Under the pieces are notes generated by a model. The model saw nothing but the letters and a program-made list of their open reading frames with translations, was not told the origin of the DNA and made no database searches. A DNA stretch of 64,000 nucleotides from Mycobacterium sp. JS623 (lineage in GTDB: Bacteria; Actinomycetota; Actinomycetes; Mycobacteriales; Mycobacteriaceae): positions 2,852,001 to 2,916,000 of the forward strand of contig NC_019966.1 of assembly GCF_000328565.1 (NCBI RefSeq). The letters are read 5' to 3'. Within the stretch, counting starts at the first letter, position 1. Each line of letters starts with the position of its first letter. Positions 28,943 through 37,507 of the stretch are shown here, one piece after another. A program made the position numbers and the translations under genes.

Positions 28943-30223
28943 GTGTCCGCTGAACTGAGCCAGAGCCCCCAGACGTCGCCGCTGTCCGCGGCCGACATCG
29001 ACGAGGCTGCTCAGCGAATTTCGGGCGTGGTGCTGCGCAGCCCGCTGCAGTACAGCGAACGGCTTTCGGAGGCCACGGGCGCGACGGTCTACCTCAAGCG
29101 CGAGGACCAGCAGGCGGTTCGGTCGTACAAGTTGCGCGGCGCGCACAACCTGCTGATGCAGCTGTCCGACGCGGAGAAAGCCGCCGGCGTGGTGTGTTCG
29201 TCGGCGGGCAACCATGCGCAGGGCTTCGCGATGGCGTGCCGTTCGATGGGCGTCCACGGTCGGGTGTACGTGCCCGCCAAGACGCCGAAGCAGAAGCGTG
29301 ACCGCATCCGTTACCACGGCCGCGAGTTCATCGAGCTGATCGTGGGCGGCAAGACCTACGACATCGCCGCCGCGGCGGCACTCGACGATGTCGCTCGTAC
29401 AGGTGCGACTCTGGTGCCGCCCTACGACGACCTCCGCACGATGGCCGGTCAAGGCACGATCGCCGTCGAAATACTCGATCAACTCGACAGCGAGCCGGAT
29501 CTCGTCATCGTCCCGGTTGGCGGAGGGGGCTGCATCAGCGGGGTTACGACGTATCTCGCCGAGCGCACCTCGAATACGGCGGTGTTGGGCGTCGAACCGG
29601 CCGGGGCCGCGGCGATGGTTGCCGCGCTGGCCAACGGGGAGCCCGTCACGCTGGAGCACGTCGACCAGTTCGTCGATGGCGCAGCAGTAGCCCGTGCAGG
29701 CGCGCTGCCGTACGCGGTGCTGTCGGCGGCGGGGGACATGGTGTCGATCACGACGGTCGACGAGGGTGCGGTGTGCACCGCGATGCTCGACCTTTACCAG
29801 AACGAGGGCATCATCGCCGAACCCGCCGGGGCGCTGTCGGTGGCCGCACTGATGGAGGCCGACATCGAACCGGGATCGACTGTGGTGTGCCTGATTTCGG
29901 GTGGCAACAACGACGTATCGCGGTACAACGAAGTGCTCGAGCGCTCGCTGGTGCACCTCGGTCTCAAGCACTATTTCCTCGTCGACTTCCCGCAGGAACC
30001 CGGAGCGCTGCGGCGGTTCCTGGACGATGTGCTCGGCCCGAACGACGACATCACGTTGTTCGAATACGTCAAGCGCAACAACCGCGAAACCGGCGAGGCG
30101 CTCGTCGGCATCGAACTCAGTTCGGCAGCGGACTTCGAAGGCCTGCTCGAGCGGATCAAAGCCTCCGACATCCACGTCGAGACGCTTGAGCCGGGTTCAC
30201 CGGCGTATCGCTACCTGCTCTAA
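28943..30223 (+). CDS. ilvA: Threonine ammonia-lyase (biosynthetic threonine deaminase)
   Basis: A 426-residue PLP enzyme that converts threonine to 2-oxobutanoate, the entry step of isoleucine synthesis. The PLP lysine is Lys63 in SYKLRGAHNL. SAGNHAQGFA binds the substrate carboxylate, and the phosphate-binding glycine loop is VGGGGCISG. A C-terminal ACT-like regulatory domain is seen at LGLKHYFLVDFPQEPGALRRFLDDVLG and onward, as expected for isoleucine feedback inhibition. The GTG at 28943 has CACTAT six bases upstream, a weak promoter. Confidence 0.95.
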   Translation: MSAELSQSPQTSPLSAADIDEAAQRISGVVLRSPLQYSERLSEATGATVYLKREDQQAVRSYKLRGAHNLLMQLSDAEKAAGVVCSSAGNHAQGFAMACRSMGVHGRVYVPAKTPKQKRDRIRYHGREFIELIVGGKTYDIAAAAALDDVARTGATLVPPYDDLRTMAGQGTIAVEILDQLDSEPDLVIVPVGGGGCISGVTTYLAERTSNTAVLGVEPAGAAAMVAALANGEPVTLEHVDQFVDGAAVARAGALPYAVLSAAGDMVSITTVDEGAVCTAMLDLYQNEGIIAEPAGALSVAALMEADIEPGSTVVCLISGGNNDVSRYNEVLERSLVHLGLKHYFLVDFPQEPGALRRFLDDVLGPNDDITLFEYVKRNNRETGEALVGIELSSAADFEGLLERIKASDIHVETLEPGSPAYRYLL

Positions 30224-30609
30224 GCAGGGGAGACGACCGCCAGACCGGCAGCCCTCGCGGCGTCGGCCAGGCGGTTGTCGTACGTGACAAGCGCACGTAG
30301 TTCGGGCGCAACCTGCGCGGCGGCCAGGTGAATCGCATCGAGGGTACGAAGCTCAGGTGGCCCGATGGTTGCCGCGACATCGAGCACGCTGGCAGTGAGC
30401 GCGACGAAATTGAGTCTGGCGAGAACCTTGCGTGCGTTCTCGACCGCGACACCCCGACGAGCAACAGCCCGTAGCAACTCCGTCCGGGCGATCGCAGCGG
30501 TCAGCCGCTTGTCATCCGGCACGCTCGCCAGATATCGCGCTAATGCGGGTGATTCAGCCTCATAGACCACGATCTTCACAAGCGCCGACGAGTCGACGTA
30601 GATAGTCAC
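30220..30609 (-). CDS. VapC-type PIN-domain ribonuclease toxin
   Basis: A 129-residue PIN-domain protein. The acidic active site is complete: Asp6 in YVDSSALVK, Glu in IARTELLRAV, Asp in RTLDAIHLAAA and Asp in VTYDNRLADAA. Such toxins cleave tRNA or rRNA when not held by their antitoxin. GTG start, overlapping the antitoxin stop by 4 bases; also overlaps ilvA's end by 4 bases in the convergent direction. From memory, VapC11 sits here in M. tuberculosis, but its sequence differs, so this seems a different module in the same slot. Confidence 0.88.
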   Translation of the reverse strand: MTIYVDSSALVKIVVYEAESPALARYLASVPDDKRLTAAIARTELLRAVARRGVAVENARKVLARLNFVALTASVLDVAATIGPPELRTLDAIHLAAAQVAPELRALVTYDNRLADAARAAGLAVVSPA

Positions 30610-30872
30610 AGGCGGTCTTCGCGTTGCCGCTGCAGTTCTGAGGATGCGTCGAAATCGACGCTGATTGGCACGACGTCTTCCAGGGCTGCCGACGACTCCG
30701 CTGGAATGACGTCGCCGCGCAGGATCATGTCCTCCCAAGTGTCCGGACGGGCCGGCACGATGCGCGCGACCAATCGGCCGCGTTGGGTGACTTCCACGGT
30801 TTCCCCACGCGCCACGCGGGCGATGTACTGGCTTGCGTTTTGTCGCAGTTCACGGAGACCGATGCGCTCCAT
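30606..30872 (-). CDS. Phd/YefM-type antitoxin for the PIN toxin
   Basis: An 88-residue antitoxin. The N-terminal half is the Phd/YefM DNA-binding fold: GLRELRQNASQYIARVARGETVEVTQRGRLVARIVP. The acidic C-terminal tail (SSAALEDVVPISVDFDASSEL) would wrap the toxin. ATG 30872 is preferred because TACCAT lies seven bases upstream; an in-frame ATG at 30881 is the alternative. First gene of the two-gene operon and likely autorepressed. Confidence 0.85.
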   Translation of the reverse strand: MERIGLRELRQNASQYIARVARGETVEVTQRGRLVARIVPARPDTWEDMILRGDVIPAESSAALEDVVPISVDFDASSELQRQREDRL

Positions 30873-30889
30873 GTAGCACATGGTAGCAC

Positions 30890-31330
30890 TTAGCCGGCTG
30901 CTGTCATTTCCGGCTCGACCAGCACAAGCGACTCGTCATTCGCACGGAAGACAGGCTCGATCGGCACACCCAAGGAGTGCGCCACATCTGTTAGCAGCGC
31001 TGCCCAGCGCCGGTCGGCATCCGATATCGGACCCCGTCCTGGTCGGGTCAACAGCAGCGCCACGGTGGTGTCCTTCGTGAGTCCATCGAGTACCTCGAGA
31101 AGTGCCGTCATTGCGGAGACCACGATGGGGTGCCTCGGTCGAGGCGGAAGCGGCAGCTGGCTCAGCGCTTTGATCAAGCACCGGTCAGGTCCGACGAATC
31201 CCATCCACAGCAGCCGTTCACCAAATCCCAACGGTCCCATCAGGGCGCGCCAGCGTTGCGCCAAGTCTGCGGCCGAGTGAATGGGATCAGTGGCGGTTTC
31301 GATCCGAGGCGGTACGTAGGGATGTGCCAT
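30890..31330 (-). CDS. Conserved actinobacterial hypothetical protein
   Basis: A 146-residue alpha/beta protein. WMGFVGPDRCLIKALSQLPLPPRPR, a following helix (SAMTALLEVLDGL), TVALLLTRPG and a last strand pair (PIEPVFRANDESLVLV) suggest a compact fold with a regulatory or nuclease-accessory look, but I recognise no family. No transmembrane segment or signal peptide. Start: ATG 31330 (MAHPYVPPR) is favoured over ATG 31342 or GTG 31345, which are both in frame. It follows treZ on the same strand, with a DnaA-box-like palindrome between. Confidence 0.65.
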   Translation of the reverse strand: MAHPYVPPRIETATDPIHSAADLAQRWRALMGPLGFGERLLWMGFVGPDRCLIKALSQLPLPPRPRHPIVVSAMTALLEVLDGLTKDTTVALLLTRPGRGPISDADRRWAALLTDVAHSLGVPIEPVFRANDESLVLVEPEMTAAG

Positions 31331-31372
31331 ACGGGTGAGCATCACCCACGAAAGCCATTGTGCGGTAATCAG

Positions 31373-31401
31373 TTATCCACAGGCCGTCAGGCTGTGGATA
31401 G
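31373..31401. promoter_or_regulatory. Inverted pair of DnaA-box-like 9-mers after treZ
   Basis: TTATCCACA (31373-31381) matches the DnaA-box consensus exactly, and TGTGGATAG (31393-31401) is its reverse complement with one change. They form an inverted repeat with arms TATCCACAG/CTGTGGATA. The second copy lies inside the last codons of treZ and the first is intergenic; treZ's stop is in the loop. It could bind DnaA or act as a weak hairpin. Confidence 0.4.
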
Positions 31402-33138
31402 CGACTTGACAGTTCGCAGAATCGCGAAAGAATGCCCGTCCAGCCGCGTCGCGTCGGCCTCAACCGTCGGCTGGCCCCAGGCCAACACCACGTCGCCGGT
31501 TACTGGAACGTCCACGGCATCGGTGCCCAAGTTGCACGCAATCGCCAGATGGCCGCGGTGCATGACAATCCATCGCTCGGCTTCGTCGTAGTCGACGCGC
31601 ATGTGGTCCAACCACGTATCGGCCAGGTCGGGTTCGTTGTGCCGCAACGCGATCAGTTGCCGGTAGACCTGCCGCAGCCTGCCATGCTCGCCGGCGTCGA
31701 TCTCATCCCAGTTCAGTTTGGACCGTTCGAAGGTGGCTGGGTCCTGGGGATCGGGAATCACGTCGGCATCCCAGCCGTGTTCGGCGAATTCACGCTTGCG
31801 GCCCTCGGCGGTCGCTCGAGCCAACTCCGGTTCCGGGTGTGAGCTGAAGAACTGAAACGGCGACGACGATCCCCATTCCTCACCCATGAAAAGCATTGCG
31901 GTATACGGTGATCCGAGTGCGAGCACGGCCTTCACGGCCAGTTGGCCAAACGTCAGGTTCTGCGACGGCCGGTCGCCGACCGCGCGGTTGCCCACCTGAT
32001 CGTGCGTCAGCGTGTACGCCAGCAGTCGGGTGGCCGGGATGGTTGACGTGTCGAGTGGACGCCCGTGCCTGCGATGCCGGAACGACGAGTATGTCCCCGC
32101 GTGGAAGTAGCCGTGCATCAGTGTCTGCGCCAACGCCTCCACCGAACCGAAATCCGCGTAATAACCCTGCCGCTCGCCCGACACCGCCGAGTGGATCGCG
32201 TGGTGGATGTCGTCGTCCCACTGCGCGGTCATCCCGTATCCGCCGCGATCGCGAGGAGTGATCAGCCGCGGGTCGTTGAGGTCGCTCTCCGCGATCAGCG
32301 ACAGCGGACGGCCCAACTCCTCAGCCAGCGCCTCGGTTTCGGCCGCCAGCTCTTCGAGGATGTGGATCGCGGTGGTGTCGACCAGTGCATGCACGGCGTC
32401 GAGTCGCAGGCCGTCGGCGTGGAAAACGCGCATCCATCGCAGCGCACAGTCGATGATGTAGCGGCGCACCTCGTCGGCATCGGCATCGCAGATGTTGATC
32501 GACTCGCCCCACGCGTTGCTGCCCGACGACAGATACGGCCCGAAGCGCGGTAGGTAATTTCCCGACGGGCCAAGGTGATTGAACACCGCGTCGATCAGCA
32601 CACCCAGGCCGCGTCGGTGGCATGCGTTGATCAGGCGCACCAGCCCGTCAGGCCCGCCATACGGTTCGTGCACCGCGTACCAGAGCACGCCGTCGTAGCC
32701 CCAGCCGTGGGTGCCGCCGAACGCGTTGACGGGCATCAGCTCGACGAAGTCGACACCCAGATCGACAAGGTAGTCCAGCTTCTCGATCGCAGCGTCGAAC
32801 GTGCCGTCCGGTGTGAACGTTCCGACGTGCAGCTCGTAGATCACGCGGCCCTCGATCGAGCGTCCGCGCCAGTCACCGTCGGTCCACGCGTCCGGGGCGG
32901 CCTGCCACAGTTGCGAGCGTCCGTGCACGCCGTCCGGCTGCCTGGGTGAGCGCGGGTCGGGCAGCACGGTCGGATCATCGTCGAGCACAAACCCGTACCG
33001 CGCGTCGGGCCGGGCTTGAGAATCGGGGACGTCAGTCCGCCACCAGCCGTCGTCGTCGCGCTGCATCGGGTACAGCGCTCCGTCGACGTCGAGTCGGACC
33101 TGCTGCGGCCGCGGCGCCCACACCGAAAACTCAGTCAT
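31387..33138 (-). CDS. treZ: Maltooligosyltrehalose trehalohydrolase
   Basis: A 583-residue GH13 enzyme that releases free trehalose from maltooligosyl-trehalose, the last step of the TreX-TreY-TreZ pathway. An N-terminal immunoglobulin-like domain (FSVWAPRPQQVRLDVDG) precedes the barrel. Catalytic Asp in DGLRLDAVHALV, acid Glu in LIAESDLND, and GVLIDAVFNHLGPSG before them, all conserved. ATG 33138 gives the usual MTEFSVWAP start; the longer frame overlaps treY coding. It overlaps treY by 8 bases, so the two are co-translated. Cytoplasmic. Confidence 0.96.
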   Translation of the reverse strand: MTEFSVWAPRPQQVRLDVDGALYPMQRDDDGWWRTDVPDSQARPDARYGFVLDDDPTVLPDPRSPRQPDGVHGRSQLWQAAPDAWTDGDWRGRSIEGRVIYELHVGTFTPDGTFDAAIEKLDYLVDLGVDFVELMPVNAFGGTHGWGYDGVLWYAVHEPYGGPDGLVRLINACHRRGLGVLIDAVFNHLGPSGNYLPRFGPYLSSGSNAWGESINICDADADEVRRYIIDCALRWMRVFHADGLRLDAVHALVDTTAIHILEELAAETEALAEELGRPLSLIAESDLNDPRLITPRDRGGYGMTAQWDDDIHHAIHSAVSGERQGYYADFGSVEALAQTLMHGYFHAGTYSSFRHRRHGRPLDTSTIPATRLLAYTLTHDQVGNRAVGDRPSQNLTFGQLAVKAVLALGSPYTAMLFMGEEWGSSSPFQFFSSHPEPELARATAEGRKREFAEHGWDADVIPDPQDPATFERSKLNWDEIDAGEHGRLRQVYRQLIALRHNEPDLADTWLDHMRVDYDEAERWIVMHRGHLAIACNLGTDAVDVPVTGDVVLAWGQPTVEADATRLDGHSFAILRTVKSLSTA

Positions 33139-35356
33139 CGTCTCGCACCAGCAGAGCCACCGGCAGATCCGTGAACAACTCCACCGCCAGCACCGTGCCG
33201 CTGAATCGTCCACCGCTGATCCGGTCCGTCCACGTTCCGCCAGGCAGCGTCAGAGACGTGTCGCCCCAACCCTTTTCGGAGAGCCGTACGGTGTGGCGGC
33301 TCACCGCGGTCAGCGCATCGTCACCGCGCAAGAACGCCACTAGATGGTCGGCGGCGGGTCCCTGCGCCAGTACCGGCGTGTAGCCACCGTCGGCGAAAGT
33401 GGCCGGACGGTCACGCCGTAGCCGCAACGCCGCCGAAACCACCCTGATCTTGGGGTGGTTGATGGCGGCAAGAGCATCGCGGCGGGCCCGATAGTCGATC
33501 GGTCGCCGGTTGTCCGGATCGACCAGACTGTCCTCGAACAACTCTGTGCCTTGGTAGACATCCGGCACACCGGGCACGGTCAATGCCAACAACTTCTGCC
33601 CGAGCGCGTCGCTGCGCGCATGCAGGTCCAACCGACCGAGCAGCCCGACCAGTTCCGTGGCCACGGGTCCATCGATAACCGCGTCGATCCATGCGTGCAC
33701 CGAGTCTTCGAATTCGGTGTCGGGATCGTGCCATGACGTGTGCATGCCTGACTCGCGGATCGCCTTCTCGGCGTACGCGTGGAGCCGGCCCCGCAGCTCT
33801 TCGGTGACCGCGCCGTCGGCCGGCCAGATGCCGAACATGTTCTGCAACAAGAAGAGTCCGGTCGCAGGGTCGGGTGGCGGAGTCCGTCGTTGCCAGGCGC
33901 CGACATACTGCTCCCACAGCGACGGTACCTGCGAGAGCACGCCAATGCGGGCCCGAACGTCCTCTCCGCGCTTGGTGTCGTGGGTGCTGAGCGCGATCAT
34001 TGCGTGCGGCCACAGCCGCGCACGGGTGGCGGCGCGCTGGTGGAACTCCGCAATGCCGACTCCGAATCGCTCGGGCTCTCCGCCGACTTCGTTCAGCGAC
34101 ACCAACCGGGCGTCGCGGTAGAACAGGCAATCCTCCATCGATTTGGCGGTAGCCGCGCCGCAGAGTTGCTGGATGCGTACCGCCGCCGCGGTGCTGGTGC
34201 TCAATGCCGCTGACACGATCGCCAATGGGTCGGCCAATTCCGGATGGTCAGAACTGGTTCGGGCCAGCGCTTCGGACAGCACCAACGACAGCGACGGATA
34301 GTCCGACCGGTACACCGGGATCCGGCTGATCAGCTCCGCCACCGCGTTGGGCAGATCGGCGTGGTCGATGCCCGTGGCAGCGATGATCGTCCGGCACACC
34401 CGCCCCAGCTCGCTCGCCAGGGTGGTGGTGACGGCTTCGGCCTTCAGCCGGCGGGCCAGGTCGGGCATGTCCGCATAGTCGATTCCGCTCGAATTAAACA
34501 GCTCGGTGAGCGGGCCCGCACCCGCTGGATCGAGGAACAGGCCGCCGATTTCACGCAGCGCGTCGTAGCCCGTGGTGCCCGCCACGGGCAGCGTCGTGTC
34601 CAGCGGCTCGTCGACGGCGAGGATCTTCTCCACGACGATCCATGCCTGCGGTCCGGCGAGTTCACGCAGCCACGCCAGATACCCTGCGGGATCGGACAAT
34701 CCGTCCGGATGGTCGATGCGCACCCCGTCGACAAGGCCCTCGTCGAACCAGCGCTTGACCTCCACATGTGTGGCGTCGAAAACCGCGCGGTCCTCCTGCC
34801 GTAGCCCCGCCAGCGACGTGATCGAGAAGAAGCGGCGGTAGCCGCAGATCCCCGTGCGCCATCCGGTCAACCGGTAGTGCTGGTTGTCGGCGGGGTAGCC
34901 GGGCGGGGCTTCGTCATTGTCGGAACCCAAGACCGGCAAGATGATTCGGCCGTCCGGGTCGAGGTCCCAGTCGATGTCGAAATACGTGGCGTACGGCGAC
35001 GAGCGACCATGTTCGAGTACGTCGGACCACCACCTGTTCTGCTCCGGCTTGTCGACGCCGACGTGGTTGGGCACGACGTCAACGATCAAGCCCATGCCGC
35101 GCGCCCTGGCCGCTTCCGACAACCTCGCGAGACCCTGCGGCCCACCCAGTGCCGCCGAGACCGTGGTGGGGTCGGTGACGTCGTAGCCGTGCGTCGATCC
35201 CTCGACCGCGGTCAGGATCGGCGACAAGTACAGATGCGACACCCCGAGGTTGTCGAGGTAGTCCAGCACCGCTATCGCGTCGTCAAAGGTGAATGCAGCC
35301 CCAGAAGCCGAGCCGCGCATCTGCAGCCGATAGGTCGACAGCACGGGAAATGCCAT
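33131..35356 (-). CDS. treY: Maltooligosyltrehalose synthase
   Basis: A 741-residue GH13 intramolecular transglycosylase that turns the reducing-end alpha-1,4 bond of maltodextrin into an alpha,alpha-1,1 trehalose linkage. It opens with STYRLQMRGSASGAAFTFDDAIAVLDYL and NLGVSHLYLSPIL. Then IVDVVPNHVG, catalytic Asp in DGVRIDHPDGL, acid Glu in WIVVEKIL, and LSTHDTKRGEDVRARI. The long insertion domain typical of TreY is present. Between treX (3-base gap) and treZ (8-base overlap). Confidence 0.96.
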   Translation of the reverse strand: MAFPVLSTYRLQMRGSASGAAFTFDDAIAVLDYLDNLGVSHLYLSPILTAVEGSTHGYDVTDPTTVSAALGGPQGLARLSEAARARGMGLIVDVVPNHVGVDKPEQNRWWSDVLEHGRSSPYATYFDIDWDLDPDGRIILPVLGSDNDEAPPGYPADNQHYRLTGWRTGICGYRRFFSITSLAGLRQEDRAVFDATHVEVKRWFDEGLVDGVRIDHPDGLSDPAGYLAWLRELAGPQAWIVVEKILAVDEPLDTTLPVAGTTGYDALREIGGLFLDPAGAGPLTELFNSSGIDYADMPDLARRLKAEAVTTTLASELGRVCRTIIAATGIDHADLPNAVAELISRIPVYRSDYPSLSLVLSEALARTSSDHPELADPLAIVSAALSTSTAAAVRIQQLCGAATAKSMEDCLFYRDARLVSLNEVGGEPERFGVGIAEFHQRAATRARLWPHAMIALSTHDTKRGEDVRARIGVLSQVPSLWEQYVGAWQRRTPPPDPATGLFLLQNMFGIWPADGAVTEELRGRLHAYAEKAIRESGMHTSWHDPDTEFEDSVHAWIDAVIDGPVATELVGLLGRLDLHARSDALGQKLLALTVPGVPDVYQGTELFEDSLVDPDNRRPIDYRARRDALAAINHPKIRVVSAALRLRRDRPATFADGGYTPVLAQGPAADHLVAFLRGDDALTAVSRHTVRLSEKGWGDTSLTLPGGTWTDRISGGRFSGTVLAVELFTDLPVALLVRDDD

Positions 35357-35359
35357 GTG

Positions 35360-37507
35360 TCAGGCGGTCTTACGCAGCACCAGCAGAGACCGCGCCTGCA
35401 GCGAGATCTTCTTGCCCGCAGTGACAACCAGTTCGGTCGCCCCGGTGGCGTCGGCCGTGTCCAGTGTGGCGGTCCATTCCTTGGCGTAGTCACCCTTCGG
35501 TGTGACGAAGTCCTGCGGCTTGTCGTTTGCGTTGAAGCAGAGCAGGAATGAGTCGTCGACGACCCGTTCACCGCGCGAGTTGGGAGTCGGGATCGCCTCG
35601 CCGTTGAGGAACACCGCCACGCATTTGAAGCCGGAGTCCCAATCCTGCTGTGCCATCTCCTTGCCTGCCGGGGTCAGCCAGGCGATGTCGCGCACCTGAT
35701 CGCCGCGGCGGATCGGCTCGCCCTCGAAGAAGCGGCGCCTGCGGAATACGGGATGGTCCCGCCGCAGCGTGGTGGCCCGGCGGGTGAACTCGAGCAGGTC
35801 GGTGTTCTTCTCGCAGAGCGACCAATCCATCCAGGAAATCTCGGAGTCCTGGCAGTAGACGTTGTTGTTGCCACCCTGGGTGCGGCCGATCTCGTCGCCG
35901 TGCGAAATCATCGGCGTGCCCTGCGACACCATCAACGTGCCCATGATGTTGCGCATCTGCTTGGCGCGCAGCGCGAGGATCTCCGGGTCGTCGGTGGGGC
36001 CCTCGACCCCGCAATTCCACGACCGGTTGTGGCTTTCGCCGTCGCGGTTGTCCTCGCCGTTGGCCTCGTTGTGCTTCTCGTTGTACGACACCAGGTCGGC
36101 CAGCGGGAAGCCGTCGTGACAGGTGACGAAGTTGATGCTGGCGCCCGGTCGCCTGCCGGTGGCCTCGTAGAGGTCCGAGGATCCGGTCAGCCGCGAGGCG
36201 AACTCGCCGAGGGTTGCGGGCTCGCCCCGCCAGTAGTCACGCACAGTGTCGCGATACTTCCCGTTCCACTCGGTCCACAAACCCGGAAAATTTCCGACCT
36301 GGTAGCCGCCCTCGCCGACATCCCACGGTTCGGCGATCAACTTGACCTGGCTGACCACCGGATCCTGCTGTACCAGGTCGAAAAAGGCGCTCAGCCGGTC
36401 GACGTCATAGAACTCGCGGGCCAGCGCGGCGGCCAGGTCGAAGCGGAACCCGTCGACATGCATGTCCAGCACCCAGTACCGCAGTGAGTCCATGATCAGC
36501 TGCAGGGTGTGCGGGTGCCGCGGGTTGAGGCTGTTGCCGGTGCCGGTGAAGTCTTTGTAGTACCGCAGGTCACCGTCCTGCAGCCGGTAGTAGGCGGCGT
36601 TGTCGATGCCACGAAAGTTGATCGTGGGACCGAGGTGGTTGCCTTCGGCCGTGTGGTTGTAGACGACGTCGAGGATGACCTCGATGCCGGCCTCGTGAAA
36701 CGACCGGACCATGGTCTTGAACTCGGCGACCGCGCCGCCGGCGTGCCGGGTGGCGGCGTACTGGTAGTGGGGCGCGAGGAACCCAAAAGTGTTGTAGCCC
36801 CAGTAGTTTCGCAGCCCGAGATCGAGCAGGCGGTGATCGTGCAGAAACTGGTGCACCGGCATCAGCTCGATTGCGGTGACGTTCAACGACTTGAGGTGGT
36901 CGATGATCACCGGATGGCCGAGCCCGGCGTAGGTGCCGCGCAGTTCCTCAGGGATGCCAGGATGCGTCTGCGTCATCCCTTTGACATGGGCCTCGTAGAT
37001 GATGGTCTCGTGGTAGGGCGTTCGCGGTGCGCGGTCCGACCCCCACTGGAAGAACGGATTGATCACCACGCTGGTCATGGTGTGGCCCAGTGAGTCGATC
37101 TGCGGCGGCGTGCCGCCCGACGCCAGGTCGTCGGCCTCGAGGTCGTAGGAGAACAACGCCTGGCTGAAATCGAAGTCACCGTGGAACGACTTGCCATAGG
37201 GGTCAAGCAGCAGCTTGCTCGGATCGCAGCGATGTCCCGCCGCGGGATCCCACGGCCCGTATACGCGGAAGCCGTAGCGCTGGCCCGGTGTAACCGTGGG
37301 CAGATAGCAGTGCCACACATAACCGTCGACCTCATCGAGATTGACGCGCTCCTCGGTGCCGTCCTTGGCGATCAGGCACAACTCCACCCGCTCTGCCACT
37401 TCGGAAAACAGCGAAAAGTTCGTGCCCGCACCGTCATACGTAGCGCCAAGGGGATAGGCCTCACCCGGCCAGACGGTGAGGGCGGACGCGCGCTCGGCGG
37501 ACGACAT
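35360..37507 (-). CDS. treX: Glycogen debranching enzyme (TreX/GlgX isoamylase type)
   Basis: A 715-residue GH13 debranching enzyme supplying linear maltodextrin for TreY. An N-terminal CBM48 (PLGATYDGAGTNFSLFSEVAERVELCL) is followed by the barrel: VILDVVYNHTAEGN, catalytic Asp in VDGFRFDLAAAL, acid Glu in LIAEPWDVGEGGY, and NFVTCHDGF. The start ATG 37507 shares one base with the upstream acyltransferase stop (TGATG), so the frame from 37651 is rejected. The C-terminal beta-sandwich is complete. Confidence 0.95.
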   Translation of the reverse strand: MSSAERASALTVWPGEAYPLGATYDGAGTNFSLFSEVAERVELCLIAKDGTEERVNLDEVDGYVWHCYLPTVTPGQRYGFRVYGPWDPAAGHRCDPSKLLLDPYGKSFHGDFDFSQALFSYDLEADDLASGGTPPQIDSLGHTMTSVVINPFFQWGSDRAPRTPYHETIIYEAHVKGMTQTHPGIPEELRGTYAGLGHPVIIDHLKSLNVTAIELMPVHQFLHDHRLLDLGLRNYWGYNTFGFLAPHYQYAATRHAGGAVAEFKTMVRSFHEAGIEVILDVVYNHTAEGNHLGPTINFRGIDNAAYYRLQDGDLRYYKDFTGTGNSLNPRHPHTLQLIMDSLRYWVLDMHVDGFRFDLAAALAREFYDVDRLSAFFDLVQQDPVVSQVKLIAEPWDVGEGGYQVGNFPGLWTEWNGKYRDTVRDYWRGEPATLGEFASRLTGSSDLYEATGRRPGASINFVTCHDGFPLADLVSYNEKHNEANGEDNRDGESHNRSWNCGVEGPTDDPEILALRAKQMRNIMGTLMVSQGTPMISHGDEIGRTQGGNNNVYCQDSEISWMDWSLCEKNTDLLEFTRRATTLRRDHPVFRRRRFFEGEPIRRGDQVRDIAWLTPAGKEMAQQDWDSGFKCVAVFLNGEAIPTPNSRGERVVDDSFLLCFNANDKPQDFVTPKGDYAKEWTATLDTADATGATELVVTAGKKISLQARSLLVLRKTA

